Of a stretch of 64,000 bases of DNA, positions 36,859 to 45,940 are shown piece after piece. Made by a program: the position numbers and the translations under genes. Where the stretch lies: positions 57,152 to 121,151 of the forward strand of contig JABWBH010000003.1 of the NCBI GenBank assembly GCA_013360585.1, in the 5' to 3' direction. Source of the DNA: Phycisphaerae bacterium (GTDB lineage Bacteria; Planctomycetota; Phycisphaerae; UBA1845). Position 1 is the first letter of the stretch, and every line of letters starts with the position of its first letter. The notes beneath the pieces were generated by a model. That model had not been told where the DNA came from. It saw nothing but the letters and a program-made list of their open reading frames with translations, and ran no database searches.

Positions 36859-38921
36859 GACCGCTCGCGGAAGAGTTGAGCGAACTGTTGTCGGCGTACC
36901 TCGACGACGAGGTCAGCGCGTCTGAGCGCCGGCGCGTCGAGGCGGCTCTGGCGTCGGATCCGTCAGTGAAGGCGCGGTTTGACGAGCTGTGCGCGGCGCG
37001 CGATGCGACCGCGGCTCTGCCTCGGCGAGCCGCGCCGCCGGACCTGGCGGAAGCAATCGGCGCTGAAATCGAGCGGGAGTCCCTGCTGGCGGGGCGCCCG
37101 GCGGCGACGTCGCGGAACCGGGGCATCCGCATCATTCTTCCGACCCTGGCTGCGGCGGCGCTGCTGATGCTGGCCGTGCTCAGCCTCGACCGCTTCCGCA
37201 AGGACGGGGCGGATTCTTCGACGCAGGTGGCGTTGCGCAAGCTCGCGGACGGTCCGCCCGGCGAGGCTCAACCGCTGCTCGCTGAACCGGCGGAACCCGC
37301 GATGCCGATGCCCAGCTCGACCTCCCCGCCGGCGGCGCAGCGCGGACGCGCGATTGAATCCGATGACGTCGCGGCCTTGCGTGAACGTGTCTCCGACTCC
37401 AACGACATTCCGGCAGAGCGACCGCCCGCGCTGGTGGCCCAGCGATTGCTCGCCGTCACGGGCATCGACCAGAAGTTGCAGGCGGGGGTGACGCCCGACC
37501 AGGTCCGGGAGCACCGCTTCGATAACGAGTCGGCGCAGATCCGACTGACCTGTGCGGACGCCGCCGCGCGCGACGCCGCCCTCTCCGCCATCACGGAGGC
37601 GCTTTCGGCGATGGACGCCGCGAATCTGGCGGAAGCCGCGCCGGCGGAGGCCAAGGCCGCGTATCTTGCGGGACAGCCGGGCGTGAATTTTGAATCTCCC
37701 GACGAACGACAGGTGCTGGTCCGCATTCCTCGCGCCGAACTGGATCAGTTCCTTGAGCAGATTCGCCCGGCGGAACAAGCTGGCGTCGCTGCGGAACTGC
37801 GTCTCGGCCGGGTGGTCGCTCGCGGCTGGACGTCGGTGGAGCCGCTGCTTGCCGGCGAGAACCTTCAGATCGAGATGATCGAGGATGACGGGTCAGAGAG
37901 CGTTTTCGTCGGCACGCCGGTGATGCGGGTCGAAGTGGACGCCGCCGCATTGACCGAAGGTTCCGCTGCGGCGGAGTACAAGACGTCGGAGGACGATGCC
38001 GAGACGATGACGCCCCCCGCGGGTTTCGAGGATGCCCTTAAGGAGATGGCGGATTCTCTTCTCGCGCGACGCGAAGGCACGACCGGTCGCGATGCGGATC
38101 GAGCGGCTGCGGGCGCGGTCGTCGCCGAGACCGATGAGGTGGAGGGGGCGGCGGCGGGACGCAGGGCGCAGGCCGAATCCGTGCCGCCCGGCGCTCCCGG
38201 CAGAGGGGGAGCGGATACCGTGCTCGCGGAGCGCACCAACTCCGCCGCGAACGCGGTCGCTACAAAGGATCAGCAGGAGACCACGGAAGCCGGAAAGGAA
38301 GCGACTCCCGCCGCCAAGCCGACCGAAGGCGAAGGCAAGCTGGACATCAACAAACAGAAGGGGAAGGCGTCCGAGTCCGGCACGAACGATCCGTCAGCCC
38401 TGGGATATGTGGACAAGAGTGTTGCGGCGAAGAAGCCTTCGACAGTCCCTGCAGAGAAGTCCGCGCCGGAACAACCGCGTCGCGTGCCGTCCGCGGATGA
38501 CGACGCGGAAACCGAGGAAGACCTGGCCGCACCGGCGGATGAAGGTCGGTCCGCCCGCGGCTCCCTGACCCGGCGACGGCTCGAAGCTCTGCGCCGCGCG
38601 GACGCCGCGAGTTCGGAATCGTCGAGCGTTTCCAAGCCCGCGAGCCCGCCAGATCCCACCATCGTCGGAGAATTGGGATTCCCCGTATCCACCCCCAACG
38701 AGCAGGTCACGGAGTTTTCCGGGCGCGGCATCCTCCAGTCTGAGGCGCGTTCCGTCGGTCAAGCCCCGTCGACGGGGGCTTCGGATTACGTCACATTTAT
38801 TATCCGGGTTAAGATCCTGTCCACGGAGCCGGCGAACAAGTCTTCGACGGATGAATCTCGCGGTACGGCCAGGTCGAGACCTGTGGCTCCTGAGAAACCG
38901 TCGAATTCGTCACAAAACTGA
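36855..38921 (+). CDS. Anti-sigma-factor-like membrane protein with large extracytoplasmic region
   Basis: A 688-residue protein. Residues 1-75 resemble the cytoplasmic anti-sigma domain of RseA-type proteins (LSELLSAYLDDEVSASERRRVEAAL) but lack the His-Cys-Cys zinc motif. One membrane helix spans residues 91-111 (IRIILPTLAAAALLMLAVLSL). Beyond it, about 575 residues face the periplasm. Residues 190-370 include a ferredoxin-like-looking block (QVLVRIPRAELDQFLEQIRPAEQAG), then a long Ala/Glu/Asp-rich disordered tail. It is translationally coupled to the sigma factor. I infer that it holds the sigma factor until a periplasmic signal triggers release. The tail is far longer than in usual anti-sigma proteins. 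Confidence 0.75.
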   Translation: MRPLAEELSELLSAYLDDEVSASERRRVEAALASDPSVKARFDELCAARDATAALPRRAAPPDLAEAIGAEIERESLLAGRPAATSRNRGIRIILPTLAAAALLMLAVLSLDRFRKDGADSSTQVALRKLADGPPGEAQPLLAEPAEPAMPMPSSTSPPAAQRGRAIESDDVAALRERVSDSNDIPAERPPALVAQRLLAVTGIDQKLQAGVTPDQVREHRFDNESAQIRLTCADAAARDAALSAITEALSAMDAANLAEAAPAEAKAAYLAGQPGVNFESPDERQVLVRIPRAELDQFLEQIRPAEQAGVAAELRLGRVVARGWTSVEPLLAGENLQIEMIEDDGSESVFVGTPVMRVEVDAAALTEGSAAAEYKTSEDDAETMTPPAGFEDALKEMADSLLARREGTTGRDADRAAAGAVVAETDEVEGAAAGRRAQAESVPPGAPGRGGADTVLAERTNSAANAVATKDQQETTEAGKEATPAAKPTEGEGKLDINKQKGKASESGTNDPSALGYVDKSVAAKKPSTVPAEKSAPEQPRRVPSADDDAETEEDLAAPADEGRSARGSLTRRRLEALRRADAASSESSSVSKPASPPDPTIVGELGFPVSTPNEQVTEFSGRGILQSEARSVGQAPSTGASDYVTFIIRVKILSTEPANKSSTDESRGTARSRPVAPEKPSNSSQN

Positions 38922-39530
38922 AACCGGCGGGTTCGTGCTCGGCGCGGGGTGGCGGCGCCAGGCGTCCGCAGGTCCGGGGGCAGGCTGCTGAAAAAAACAC
39001 GTTCTCGGAATCATCCGTGGTTCCCTTGGCGAAGCCGCGCGGCTATCATCAGGCGGTCGTCCCACGTTGCGGGGCGGACCGCGGTCCGATTTCACGTGGC
39101 GGAACCGATAGACGAACCCAGGGAGGCTGTCAGGCCTGAGCGTCATACGACGTAGCGACCCCTTCGAGGTTGCCGGTCCGGACGCTCCCCAGTCACCCAC
39201 GTTGTACTTGGGTTTCGTCACCTGCTGGACCCGGTTATGAACGCTTCGTTGGCGTCGGGACGACCTTGAAACGGGCCTGTGCGCAATTGCGGCAGGCCCG
39301 TTTCATGCGCCGCAACTTGCTGAAATCAAGGGAGTTACCTGGCGCGTCCGGAGTTTCTTTCCGCTTGATGTGGCCGGTTGCGCGGGTTGCGTTCATGAGC
39401 CTCGCCCGACGGTTCTCCAGGAAAGTCCGGGAATCTCGCCCGGTTCCGGCTAAAGCACGTCCTGTAATCCTCCCGATACCCGGAATGCGTTCGGTGGAAC
39501 CCGAACCCGAGGGACGGCGGAGGCCGGAAC
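38922..39530. other. 610-bp intergenic region, possible structured RNA
   Basis: No convincing ORF. Several inverted repeats occur between 39050 and 39310 (for example GCGGACC-GC-GGTCCG near 39075), ending in the strong hairpin at 39268-39304. A small RNA ending at this hairpin is possible; no promoter was recognised and no known RNA family consensus was matched. Confidence 0.35.
39268..39304 (+). terminator. Strong hairpin, possible terminator
   Basis: GAAACGGGCCTG pairs perfectly with CAGGCCCGTTTC (12 bp) around a 13-nt loop. Only three T lie at the 3' side, so it may be a weak intrinsic terminator or an RNA structural element. Confidence 0.5.
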
Positions 39531-39746
39531 ATGAAGCGGAACAGCGTATTCACAAAGGTCAGGACGGTCGTCGCCGCAGCGACGGGTCTGGGTGCGGGCG
39601 GGGTGATCCTCGCCTCGAGCTGCGATGTCTCCTCCGTGCGCACGGTCGCGCGCGGTTTGACGGCGTTTGCGGACCTTGTCGAACCCGAGCCCGAACCGAC
39701 GTTCGAGGACGCGCTTCGGAACGAAATCGAAGACTGGTTTGATTAA
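39531..39746 (+). CDS. Small exported protein of unknown function
   Basis: 71 residues from ATG 39531 with GGAGG eight bases upstream. The N-terminus has basic residues, a hydrophobic stretch (VVAAATGLGAGGVILASSC) and a Cys at residue 31 that could be lipidated, although ASSC is only a fair lipobox. The remainder ends in an acidic helix (EPEPEPTFEDALRNEIEDWFD). Similar short SSC-type proteins are common in planctomycete genomes as I recall. No function can be given. Confidence 0.6.
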   Translation: MKRNSVFTKVRTVVAAATGLGAGGVILASSCDVSSVRTVARGLTAFADLVEPEPEPTFEDALRNEIEDWFD

Positions 39747-39906
39747 GCCCGAAAAGAACCTCCGATCGGTCGGCAGGGATGCCCTGACCGGATCGGGTTC
39801 CCGGGCGAATGCAATCCGGCAATGCGGCACCAGCGCCTGCAAGGATGTCGGCGCCGCCGCATCTGCCAGATTTTCCGCTCGAAAAAGGCCTTCTCCCTTC
39901 CAGCGC

Positions 39907-40746
39907 CTACGCGCGCACCGCCCGGCTGACGCGAACGACGGCTTCGAGCAGCGCGGGAAAATCTGCGAGCGGATACACCGTGGCGGGATCGCTTTTTGCC
40001 CGATCCGGCGCGTCGTGGACTTCGACGAAAAGGGCGTCCGCTCCCGCCGCCGTCCCGGCCAGCGCCAGCGTTCCGGCGAACTCCCGCTGACCGCCGCTTT
40101 GATGCCCCGCCGCCCCGGGGAACTGGCAACTGTGCGTCGCGTCGAACACCACCGGTGCGAACTTCCGCATCTTCGGAACCGCGGTCATGTCGTTGACCAG
40201 CCGGTGATAGCCGAAAAACGTTCCGCGTTCGGTGAGCAGCACGTTGCGGCAACCGCCCTCCGCCAGCTTCTCGACGACGTTACGCATCTCCTCCGGCGAG
40301 ACGAACTGCCCTTTCTTGACGTTCACGCACTTTCCAGCCGTCGCCGCCGTCGTTGCCGCCGCCGCCAGCAGGTCCGTCTGACGGCAAAGGAACGCGGGTA
40401 TCTGAAGGCAATCGAGGGCCTGCCCGGCGGGTTCGGCCTGCTCCGGCGTGTGAATGTCCGACAGCACCGGGACGCCCACGTCGTCGCGCACGCGGCGAAG
40501 GATGCGCAACCCCTCCTCCAGTCCCGGTCCGCGGAAGCTGCGGATGCTGGATCGGTTCGCCTTGTCAAAACTCGCCTTGAACACCAGCGGCACGCCGCTC
40601 GATGCGCACACGTCGCGCAGGGCGCGGGCGAGGAAAAGCGTGTGCTCGGCGGACTCAATGACGCAGGGCCCGGCGATCAAGGCGAGCGATCGCCCCGGGC
40701 CGATCTCGATGCCGCCGATGCGTGCGCGTTGAATTGACTCTGACAT
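39907..40746 (-). CDS. kdsA: 3-deoxy-8-phosphooctulonate synthase (Kdo-8-P synthase)
   Basis: Condenses phosphoenolpyruvate with arabinose 5-phosphate, the first step to Kdo of lipopolysaccharide. 279 residues from ATG 40746 (MSESIQRARIG). Motifs: LIAGPCVIES near the N-terminus, FKASFDKANRSS, VLSDIHTPEQ, CVNVKKGQF, VFDATHSCQFPG and GADALFVEVHDAPDRAKSDP. The Cys in AGPC marks the metal-dependent class (as in Aquifex), whereas E. coli KdsA has Asn there. The gene implies a Kdo-containing outer membrane glycolipid. It is convergent with the small exported protein and divergent from the LOG gene. Confidence 0.92.
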   Translation of the reverse strand: MSESIQRARIGGIEIGPGRSLALIAGPCVIESAEHTLFLARALRDVCASSGVPLVFKASFDKANRSSIRSFRGPGLEEGLRILRRVRDDVGVPVLSDIHTPEQAEPAGQALDCLQIPAFLCRQTDLLAAAATTAATAGKCVNVKKGQFVSPEEMRNVVEKLAEGGCRNVLLTERGTFFGYHRLVNDMTAVPKMRKFAPVVFDATHSCQFPGAAGHQSGGQREFAGTLALAGTAAGADALFVEVHDAPDRAKSDPATVYPLADFPALLEAVVRVSRAVRA

Positions 40747-40921
40747 CCGACGAAGACCCGACGGGTTCGACCCCCGCATGTGTCCGGCAGTCTACGTCGG
40801 CGACGACGCGCCGACAACCGGGCGCCGCTTCAGCCCGCACGCGCGCACGCGCCCTCCTTGCCTGAAGGCGCGCCGTCCGCGAAGATGTTCGCTGAGCACC
40901 CCGGCGGGGCGGAGAAACACG

Positions 40922-41980
40922 GTGAATCACAAGGACGACGGCACCCACCTTGCGCCGCGTGCATCGCGCAAGGGGAGGGATGAACTGCTCAACGCGATCC
41001 ACGCGTTCATCGAGCAGCACGCCCCCTGCGCCGACGCGGACCTCCTCGAACAGATGGTGTACACCGTCTGCCGCCTCGCGAAGGATCGCACCGGGCGCGG
41101 GGAACTTAAGATCCTCAACCGCGCCCTCAAGGAACTGCGCCTCGCCTTCAAGACCTTCGCCCCCTTCGCCCACGTTCGCAAAGCCACGATCTTCGGCTCC
41201 GCGCGCACGCCGGAAACACACCCGCAGTATCAGGAGGCCCGCAAGTTCGCCGAATTGATCCAAGCCGCCGGCTGGATGGTCATCACCGGCGCGGGCGACG
41301 GCATCATGCGCGCGGGGCACCACGGCGCGACGCGGGAGTCCAGCTTCGGCGTCGCGATCAGCCTGCCCTTCGAGCAGTCCACCAACGACGTCATCGCCGG
41401 CGACGAGAAGCTCGTGAACTTCCGCTACTTCTTCACCCGCAAGCTCATGTTCGTGAAGGAGGCCAACGCGATCGTCCTTTTCCCCGGCGGGTTCGGAACG
41501 CAGGACGAGGGCTTCGAGGCGCTGACCCTCGTGCAGACGGGGAAATCGCACATCCTCCCGATCGTTCTCTGCGACGAACCGGGCGGGACGTACTGGCAGC
41601 ACTGGCGGACCTACGTCAAAGCCGAGCTGCTCGGCACGCGCATGATCAGCCCCGAAGACATGGACCTGTTCCACGTCACCGACCGGGCCGAGGACGCCGT
41701 CCGCGTCGTGACGCGTTTTTACCGTCGCTATCACTCGCAGCGCTTTGTCAAGGACGAACTTGTCCTGCGCATGCTCAGCCCGATCGGCGCTGCCGACCTC
41801 GACCGGTTGAACGCGACCTTCGCGGACATCCTCACCGGCGGGACCATTACGCAGTTCAAGGGCGCCCTGCCCGACGAACGCGGCGAACTGGCGGACCTTT
41901 ACCGCCTGAAAATGTCGTTCAACCGCCGCAGCATGGGCCGTCTGCGCAAGCTCATCGACTTCGTGAACGACGCGGAGTAG
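40922..41980 (+). CDS. LOG family protein (nucleotide 5'-monophosphate nucleosidase-like)
   Basis: A 352-residue Rossmann-fold protein of the LOG/TIGR00730 group. Signatures are ATIFGSARTPETHPQY, VITGAGDGIMRAGHHGA and the hallmark LFPGGFGTQDEGFE (PGGxGTxxE), where Glu acts in N-glycosidic cleavage. Related enzymes release bases from nucleoside monophosphates (PpnN) or activate cytokinin nucleotides (LOG). The extra N- and C-terminal parts make it nearer PpnN (YgdH) in size than plant LOG. Start is GTG 40922 with GGAG upstream. Confidence 0.88.
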   Translation: MNHKDDGTHLAPRASRKGRDELLNAIHAFIEQHAPCADADLLEQMVYTVCRLAKDRTGRGELKILNRALKELRLAFKTFAPFAHVRKATIFGSARTPETHPQYQEARKFAELIQAAGWMVITGAGDGIMRAGHHGATRESSFGVAISLPFEQSTNDVIAGDEKLVNFRYFFTRKLMFVKEANAIVLFPGGFGTQDEGFEALTLVQTGKSHILPIVLCDEPGGTYWQHWRTYVKAELLGTRMISPEDMDLFHVTDRAEDAVRVVTRFYRRYHSQRFVKDELVLRMLSPIGAADLDRLNATFADILTGGTITQFKGALPDERGELADLYRLKMSFNRRSMGRLRKLIDFVNDAE

Positions 41981-42040
41981 GCGACCGAGTTCCGTCGGAC
42001 CGGGCGAGCGCGGTCGGCGATGATCGTTACAGGCGAACCC

Positions 42041-44194
42041 TTAACGCAGCGCCGCGGCACGGTCCCGGTACAACTTCTGTTGCGTCGATCCGGGATCGGA
42101 TTGATCGGCAAGGGCGTCAAAGAGGTCGGCGGCTTCGGACGCGCGCCCGCAATGCGCGAGGACTTCCGCGAGATTCACGCGGGCATTCCAGTGCGTCGGG
42201 TTCAGTTCGACGGCGCGGCGGGCGTGACGGACAGCGTCGTCGGGGCGGAAGTGGGCGGCGTCCGTGCGATCGATCAGCAGCACCGCGAGGTTGGTGTGCG
42301 CCTCCCAGTCATCCGGCGCAAGATGCAGCGCGCGCGTGTACGCCTCGATCGCCGCCCCCCGGCTGCCGGCGGCGAAGCGAACGTACGCCAGCGCCTTCCA
42401 CGCCGCGACATCTTCCGGAAAGCGCTCGACCAGCCGCTCGTACGCCCGAGCGGATTCCGCCGGGTCGGAAAGCTCGTTCACCTGCGCCCAGCGGCGTAAG
42501 TGAGCGGGGTCGTCCGGGTTCCGCGCCAGCGCCGCCCGCGCTGCGTCGATCAACTCGCGCGGCGACCGCCCCGCGAGGCGCTCCCGCGCCTCCTCAAGCC
42601 CGCGCTGGAACTCGGGATTGCCCGGCGCCAACTCCGCGGCGCGCGTCCAGCTCTCGAAGGATTCGCGGACGCGGTCGAGTTGGGCGAGCGCTTCCCCCCG
42701 GGCGGCATGCGCCCCGGCGGTCAGGGGGTAGGCGGCGATCGACTCGTCGAGATAGGCGAGGGCGGCGGCGGCGTCTCCCCGGACCAGGGCGCTTCGACCC
42801 AGAAACGCACACATCGGGGCGCTGCGGCGACCGGGCGGCATCCGCGCGTAGTCCGCGGCGAAAAGCGTCGGCGTGTCCTTCCACGCCGGGTTGCGCAACG
42901 CGGTGCGCCCGGCCAGCGCGAGGATCAGCGCCGTCGCGACCAGCACGCCCCGGTCGACCGGGGCTGCGTTTGATGTCGCGTATGCAACGGCATCCGGCGA
43001 CGGCGCGCGGCGACGGACGTTGTCCGTGACCAGCGCGAGCGCGAGGCAGACCCAGATCGAGGGTGCGTAGAAAAGACGCTCCGCCATCAGAACGTCGATG
43101 TGAACGAGCAGGTTGCTCGGCAGCGCGTACGACGCCGCGAACCCAGCCGCCACCATCGCCCACCGCCGATCGGTCCGCAATGAGCGCACGGCCACAGCGA
43201 CAACGAGCGCGGTCAGCAGCAAGCCGAGCAGCACGTGGGCGTTCAGCGGACCGCGCACCGGCAGGACCACGTTAAGCGAGTAATCACACAGGAGCGGGTC
43301 CGGCCAGAGCATCAGCGCCCCGTACCGCCCCAGCACCGCCCACGGCGACCAGAACCGCACCGACGCGTCGGACTCGCGGAGGAAATTGCCCGCGCCGCCG
43401 CGCTGTCCGCCGACGGTCAGCCGCCCCGCGCACACTTCGTACCGCGCCCACAAGTAAAGCAGAAACACCGCCAGCAACGGCAGGACGACGGCGATCACCG
43501 AGCGCCACCGTGTTCCGCGGAAACCGACCCGGGCGCCCTGCTCCGTCTCGCCCTCGCGCATCTGCATCCAGCGCCACGCGGCGACCGCGACAAGGACCGC
43601 CGCGCCGCTTTCCTTGCTGAAGATCGCGACGGCCCCCGCCGCGACGCCGACCCACGTCCAGGCCTGCGCCAGACCGCGACGCCTCGCGCGCGCCGCGGCG
43701 CCCGTCGCAAGAACGGTCGAGGTTACACCCAGCGCCGACAGCAGCTCCGCCCGTCCCACGACGTTGGCGACCGCCTCAACGTGGATCGGGTGCACCGCGA
43801 AAACCAGCGCGGCGAACGTCGCCGCCCCCGCGCTGACGCCCAGCCGCGATGCCAGCGCGCGCACGCCCAGACTCACCGCTGCGTGAAGCAGAACGTTGAC
43901 CAGGTGAAACGACCACGGATCCGGACCCAGCAGGCGCCGCTGCCACGCATACGTCTGCACCGTCAGCGGACGATAAAGGACGTCGATCGCATCACCCTCG
44001 TTGCTGCCGTGCCAGTACGGCGTCGTCCACGGTCGCCACCACGGTTCGCTTTCGTCGAGGACCGGATTCCGCTCGACGACGGGAACATCGTCGTAGGCGA
44101 AACCGTTCGGGAGGGATGTAGCGTAGGCCGCGAGGCAAACGAGCGGAATGACGAGGTTCCAGCGACGCACCCACGCATGAAGCAGACCGGTCAT
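42041..44194 (-). CDS. TMTC-like membrane glycosyltransferase with C-terminal TPR repeats
   Basis: A 717-residue protein from ATG 44194. About ten N-terminal membrane helices contain the motifs of the TMTC/DUF1736 family: SLPNGFAYDDVPVVERNPV (Asp pair in the first loop), FAVHPIHVEAVANVVGRAEL, IFSKESGAAVL and DYSLNVVLPV. In animals, TMTC1-4 are ER O-mannosyltransferases for cadherins. Residues about 480-710 are TPR repeats (SYERLVERFPEDVAAWKALAYVRF-like units, EAYTRALHLAPDDWEAHTNLAVLL). The bacterial protein may transfer a sugar from a lipid carrier to exported proteins; this is inference. The open frame extends to TTG 44344, with a weakly hydrophobic segment, so the start is uncertain. Confidence 0.8.
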   Translation of the reverse strand: MTGLLHAWVRRWNLVIPLVCLAAYATSLPNGFAYDDVPVVERNPVLDESEPWWRPWTTPYWHGSNEGDAIDVLYRPLTVQTYAWQRRLLGPDPWSFHLVNVLLHAAVSLGVRALASRLGVSAGAATFAALVFAVHPIHVEAVANVVGRAELLSALGVTSTVLATGAAARARRRGLAQAWTWVGVAAGAVAIFSKESGAAVLVAVAAWRWMQMREGETEQGARVGFRGTRWRSVIAVVLPLLAVFLLYLWARYEVCAGRLTVGGQRGGAGNFLRESDASVRFWSPWAVLGRYGALMLWPDPLLCDYSLNVVLPVRGPLNAHVLLGLLLTALVVAVAVRSLRTDRRWAMVAAGFAASYALPSNLLVHIDVLMAERLFYAPSIWVCLALALVTDNVRRRAPSPDAVAYATSNAAPVDRGVLVATALILALAGRTALRNPAWKDTPTLFAADYARMPPGRRSAPMCAFLGRSALVRGDAAAALAYLDESIAAYPLTAGAHAARGEALAQLDRVRESFESWTRAAELAPGNPEFQRGLEEARERLAGRSPRELIDAARAALARNPDDPAHLRRWAQVNELSDPAESARAYERLVERFPEDVAAWKALAYVRFAAGSRGAAIEAYTRALHLAPDDWEAHTNLAVLLIDRTDAAHFRPDDAVRHARRAVELNPTHWNARVNLAEVLAHCGRASEAADLFDALADQSDPGSTQQKLYRDRAAALR

Positions 44195-44405
44195 CGCAGG
44201 GAGAATGTCGCGCGGGAGGTCTTCGGGCAAGACGACGACGCCCGTGCAGACAACCGCCAGGAAAACCTGAAAAGCGTCGGGAAGGACGAGACGACAAACA
44301 AGCACAGGCACACCGCGTCGGGCGGCGTACTTTTCGCCAGGCAATGCGACTTAGGACGCGCCGCCGACAAAGCGGCCCGCGCGCCAATTCGCCGGTCCCG
44401 CCGGC

Positions 44406-44495
44406 TCAGACCGCCCCGCCGAAGAGCAGCGAAAGCAGAATGTTCAGCAGAAGCGGCAGCAGACTCGAGATGAATCCTTCAAAAATCGCAGTCAC
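44406..44495 (-). CDS. 29-residue hydrophobic peptide
   Basis: A GTG (44495) with AAGGAA at a good distance opens a 29-codon frame: an amphipathic start (VTAIFEGFISS) then an almost pure Leu/Ile helix (LLPLLLNILLSLLFGG). It resembles short membrane peptides of type I toxin or small regulatory class, and similar sequences recur beside genes in related genomes as I recall. It lies between the TMTC-like gene and the 5S rRNA gene. The same frame can be extended upstream (86 codons), but that part is not protein-like. Confidence 0.5.
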   Translation of the reverse strand: MTAIFEGFISSLLPLLLNILLSLLFGGAV

Positions 44496-44608
44496 AATAC
44501 GTTCCTTTCCAACCCGGTCTCGTGTTCCGCAATCCGTCAGCGGAACCCGGCAGACCGCCGTCGCACCGAACATTAACGGAAACTTACGCCCGAAGAAACC
44601 CCGGCGCA

Positions 44609-44637
44609 TGAAAATACCCGCCCGAAGGCGGGTATTA
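44609..44637 (-). terminator. Terminator of the 5S rRNA gene
   Basis: AATACCCGCC, TTCG tetraloop, GGCGGGTATT then TTC on the minus strand: perfect 10-bp stem with a T run, 8 nt after the 5S 3' end. Confidence 0.85.
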
Positions 44638-44644
44638 TAAAAAG

Positions 44645-44750
<106 letters not shown>

Positions 44751-44755
44751 GGGAG

Positions 44756-44783
44756 AAGATAGCAGGGTCCGCACGGCTGTCAA
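44756..44783 (-). promoter_or_regulatory. Sigma-70 promoter of the 5S rRNA gene
   Basis: On the minus strand TTGACA (44783-44778), 16-bp spacer, TATCTT (44761-44756), placing transcription start a few bases before the 5S 5' end. The -35 is a perfect consensus. Upstream lies an AT-rich stretch (about 44855-44900) that could be an UP-type element or the downstream region of the ybbR-like gene. Confidence 0.8.
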
Positions 44784-44923
44784 GCCCTTGCGACGCCGGA
44801 TGCGATTATTCTTCTCGGGATAAAACTCATCACGCGGCGCCGTCTAGGTAGGCATGTCATAAGTTTATATAAAACATGATATTAGATAGGATATACGGAT
44901 AGACCGACCGAGCCGCCCCCCTC

Positions 44924-45940
44924 TTATTCTTCGTCTACCGCCACGATGGTGAGGCGAACCGGATCCGGCGGGCGGACGAGCTTCAAGCCTTCGGGAAGGA
45001 TGATGTCGGGGACGATCGAAAGCTCCTGACCGATGCGGTTCTTGATGTCCTCCTCGCGGAGGTTGATGACGCCGTAGATGCGGCTTTCGCTTAAGACGGC
45101 GTCGATGGCGGCGATGGCGTCCGTCGTTCCCTCGACTTCGATCCGGCGGGTGACGATCGTCGCTCCGTCCGCGAGCACGACCTCCATCCGGCGCCCGAGA
45201 TACTCGAATCCGAGGCACGGGCGGATCGCCACGGCGTCCAGCTTTTTTCGGGCGAGCTGCTCGGGGGCCAGCGTCGCCTCGACTTTGACCCGATCCGGCT
45301 CGCTCGTTGCGTCCCGTCCGAACACGGATGCGGCGTTGACGGGGACGCGGACTTCAACCCGCTCGCCGCGACGACTGCGCGAAAGCTCCGACTCAATGTC
45401 GATCGTGATGACCGGAAGACTCCCACGTCCGCGAAGCGCCTGAAGCTGGGACTCCCACATTTGCACGCGGACCTTGTCGCGTTCGAGGGTCGGCGGCTCC
45501 TTATATGCGAGACTCAAAGGTTTGCGAATCTCGACGGAGACCTCCTGCTCGACGCGACGATCGACCGAGACGAGCGCCTCCGGCGGATCCACCGACAGGA
45601 TCAGAAGATTGCGCAGGGGACCGCCCTCCTCCCGCAGCAGTCCGGCGAGGTCTTCAATCCGGTCCTCCATCGCCGTCGGACGTTCCTTTACGTGCAGCGT
45701 CATCGCCAAGTTCTGCGCCTCCTGCACGGCGGCGACCGCCCGGCGCGGTCCTGAAACGACGACCTTGAACGGCGGCGCCGACGGATCCAGCGGACGGATC
45801 ACCATCCCGGAGTCCGGTTCCCGCGGCTCGAAACGGAGCGCGACGTCCAACCCGACCGTGACGACCTGCAACTGATCGGCGGTCATCCAGATCAAGGCAG
45901 TCAGAATCGCCGTCGTGCTAAGCAGCTTGACTTGGTTCAT
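44924..45940 (-). CDS. YbbR/CdaR-like regulator of c-di-AMP synthase
   Basis: A 338-residue protein with one N-terminal membrane helix (LLSTTAILTALIWMTADQL) and an extracytoplasmic region of repeating beta-rich YbbR-like units (for example GMVIRPLDPSAPPFKVVVSGPRRAV and LPVITIDIESELSRS). In Firmicutes, the YbbR-repeat protein CdaR binds and modulates the membrane diadenylate cyclase CdaA. Here the gene directly follows cdaA and overlaps it by 23 bp, the same pairing. Sequence divergence is high, so the call relies largely on context and topology. Confidence 0.75.
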   Translation of the reverse strand: MNQVKLLSTTAILTALIWMTADQLQVVTVGLDVALRFEPREPDSGMVIRPLDPSAPPFKVVVSGPRRAVAAVQEAQNLAMTLHVKERPTAMEDRIEDLAGLLREEGGPLRNLLILSVDPPEALVSVDRRVEQEVSVEIRKPLSLAYKEPPTLERDKVRVQMWESQLQALRGRGSLPVITIDIESELSRSRRGERVEVRVPVNAASVFGRDATSEPDRVKVEATLAPEQLARKKLDAVAIRPCLGFEYLGRRMEVVLADGATIVTRRIEVEGTTDAIAAIDAVLSESRIYGVINLREEDIKNRIGQELSIVPDIILPEGLKLVRPPDPVRLTIVAVDEE

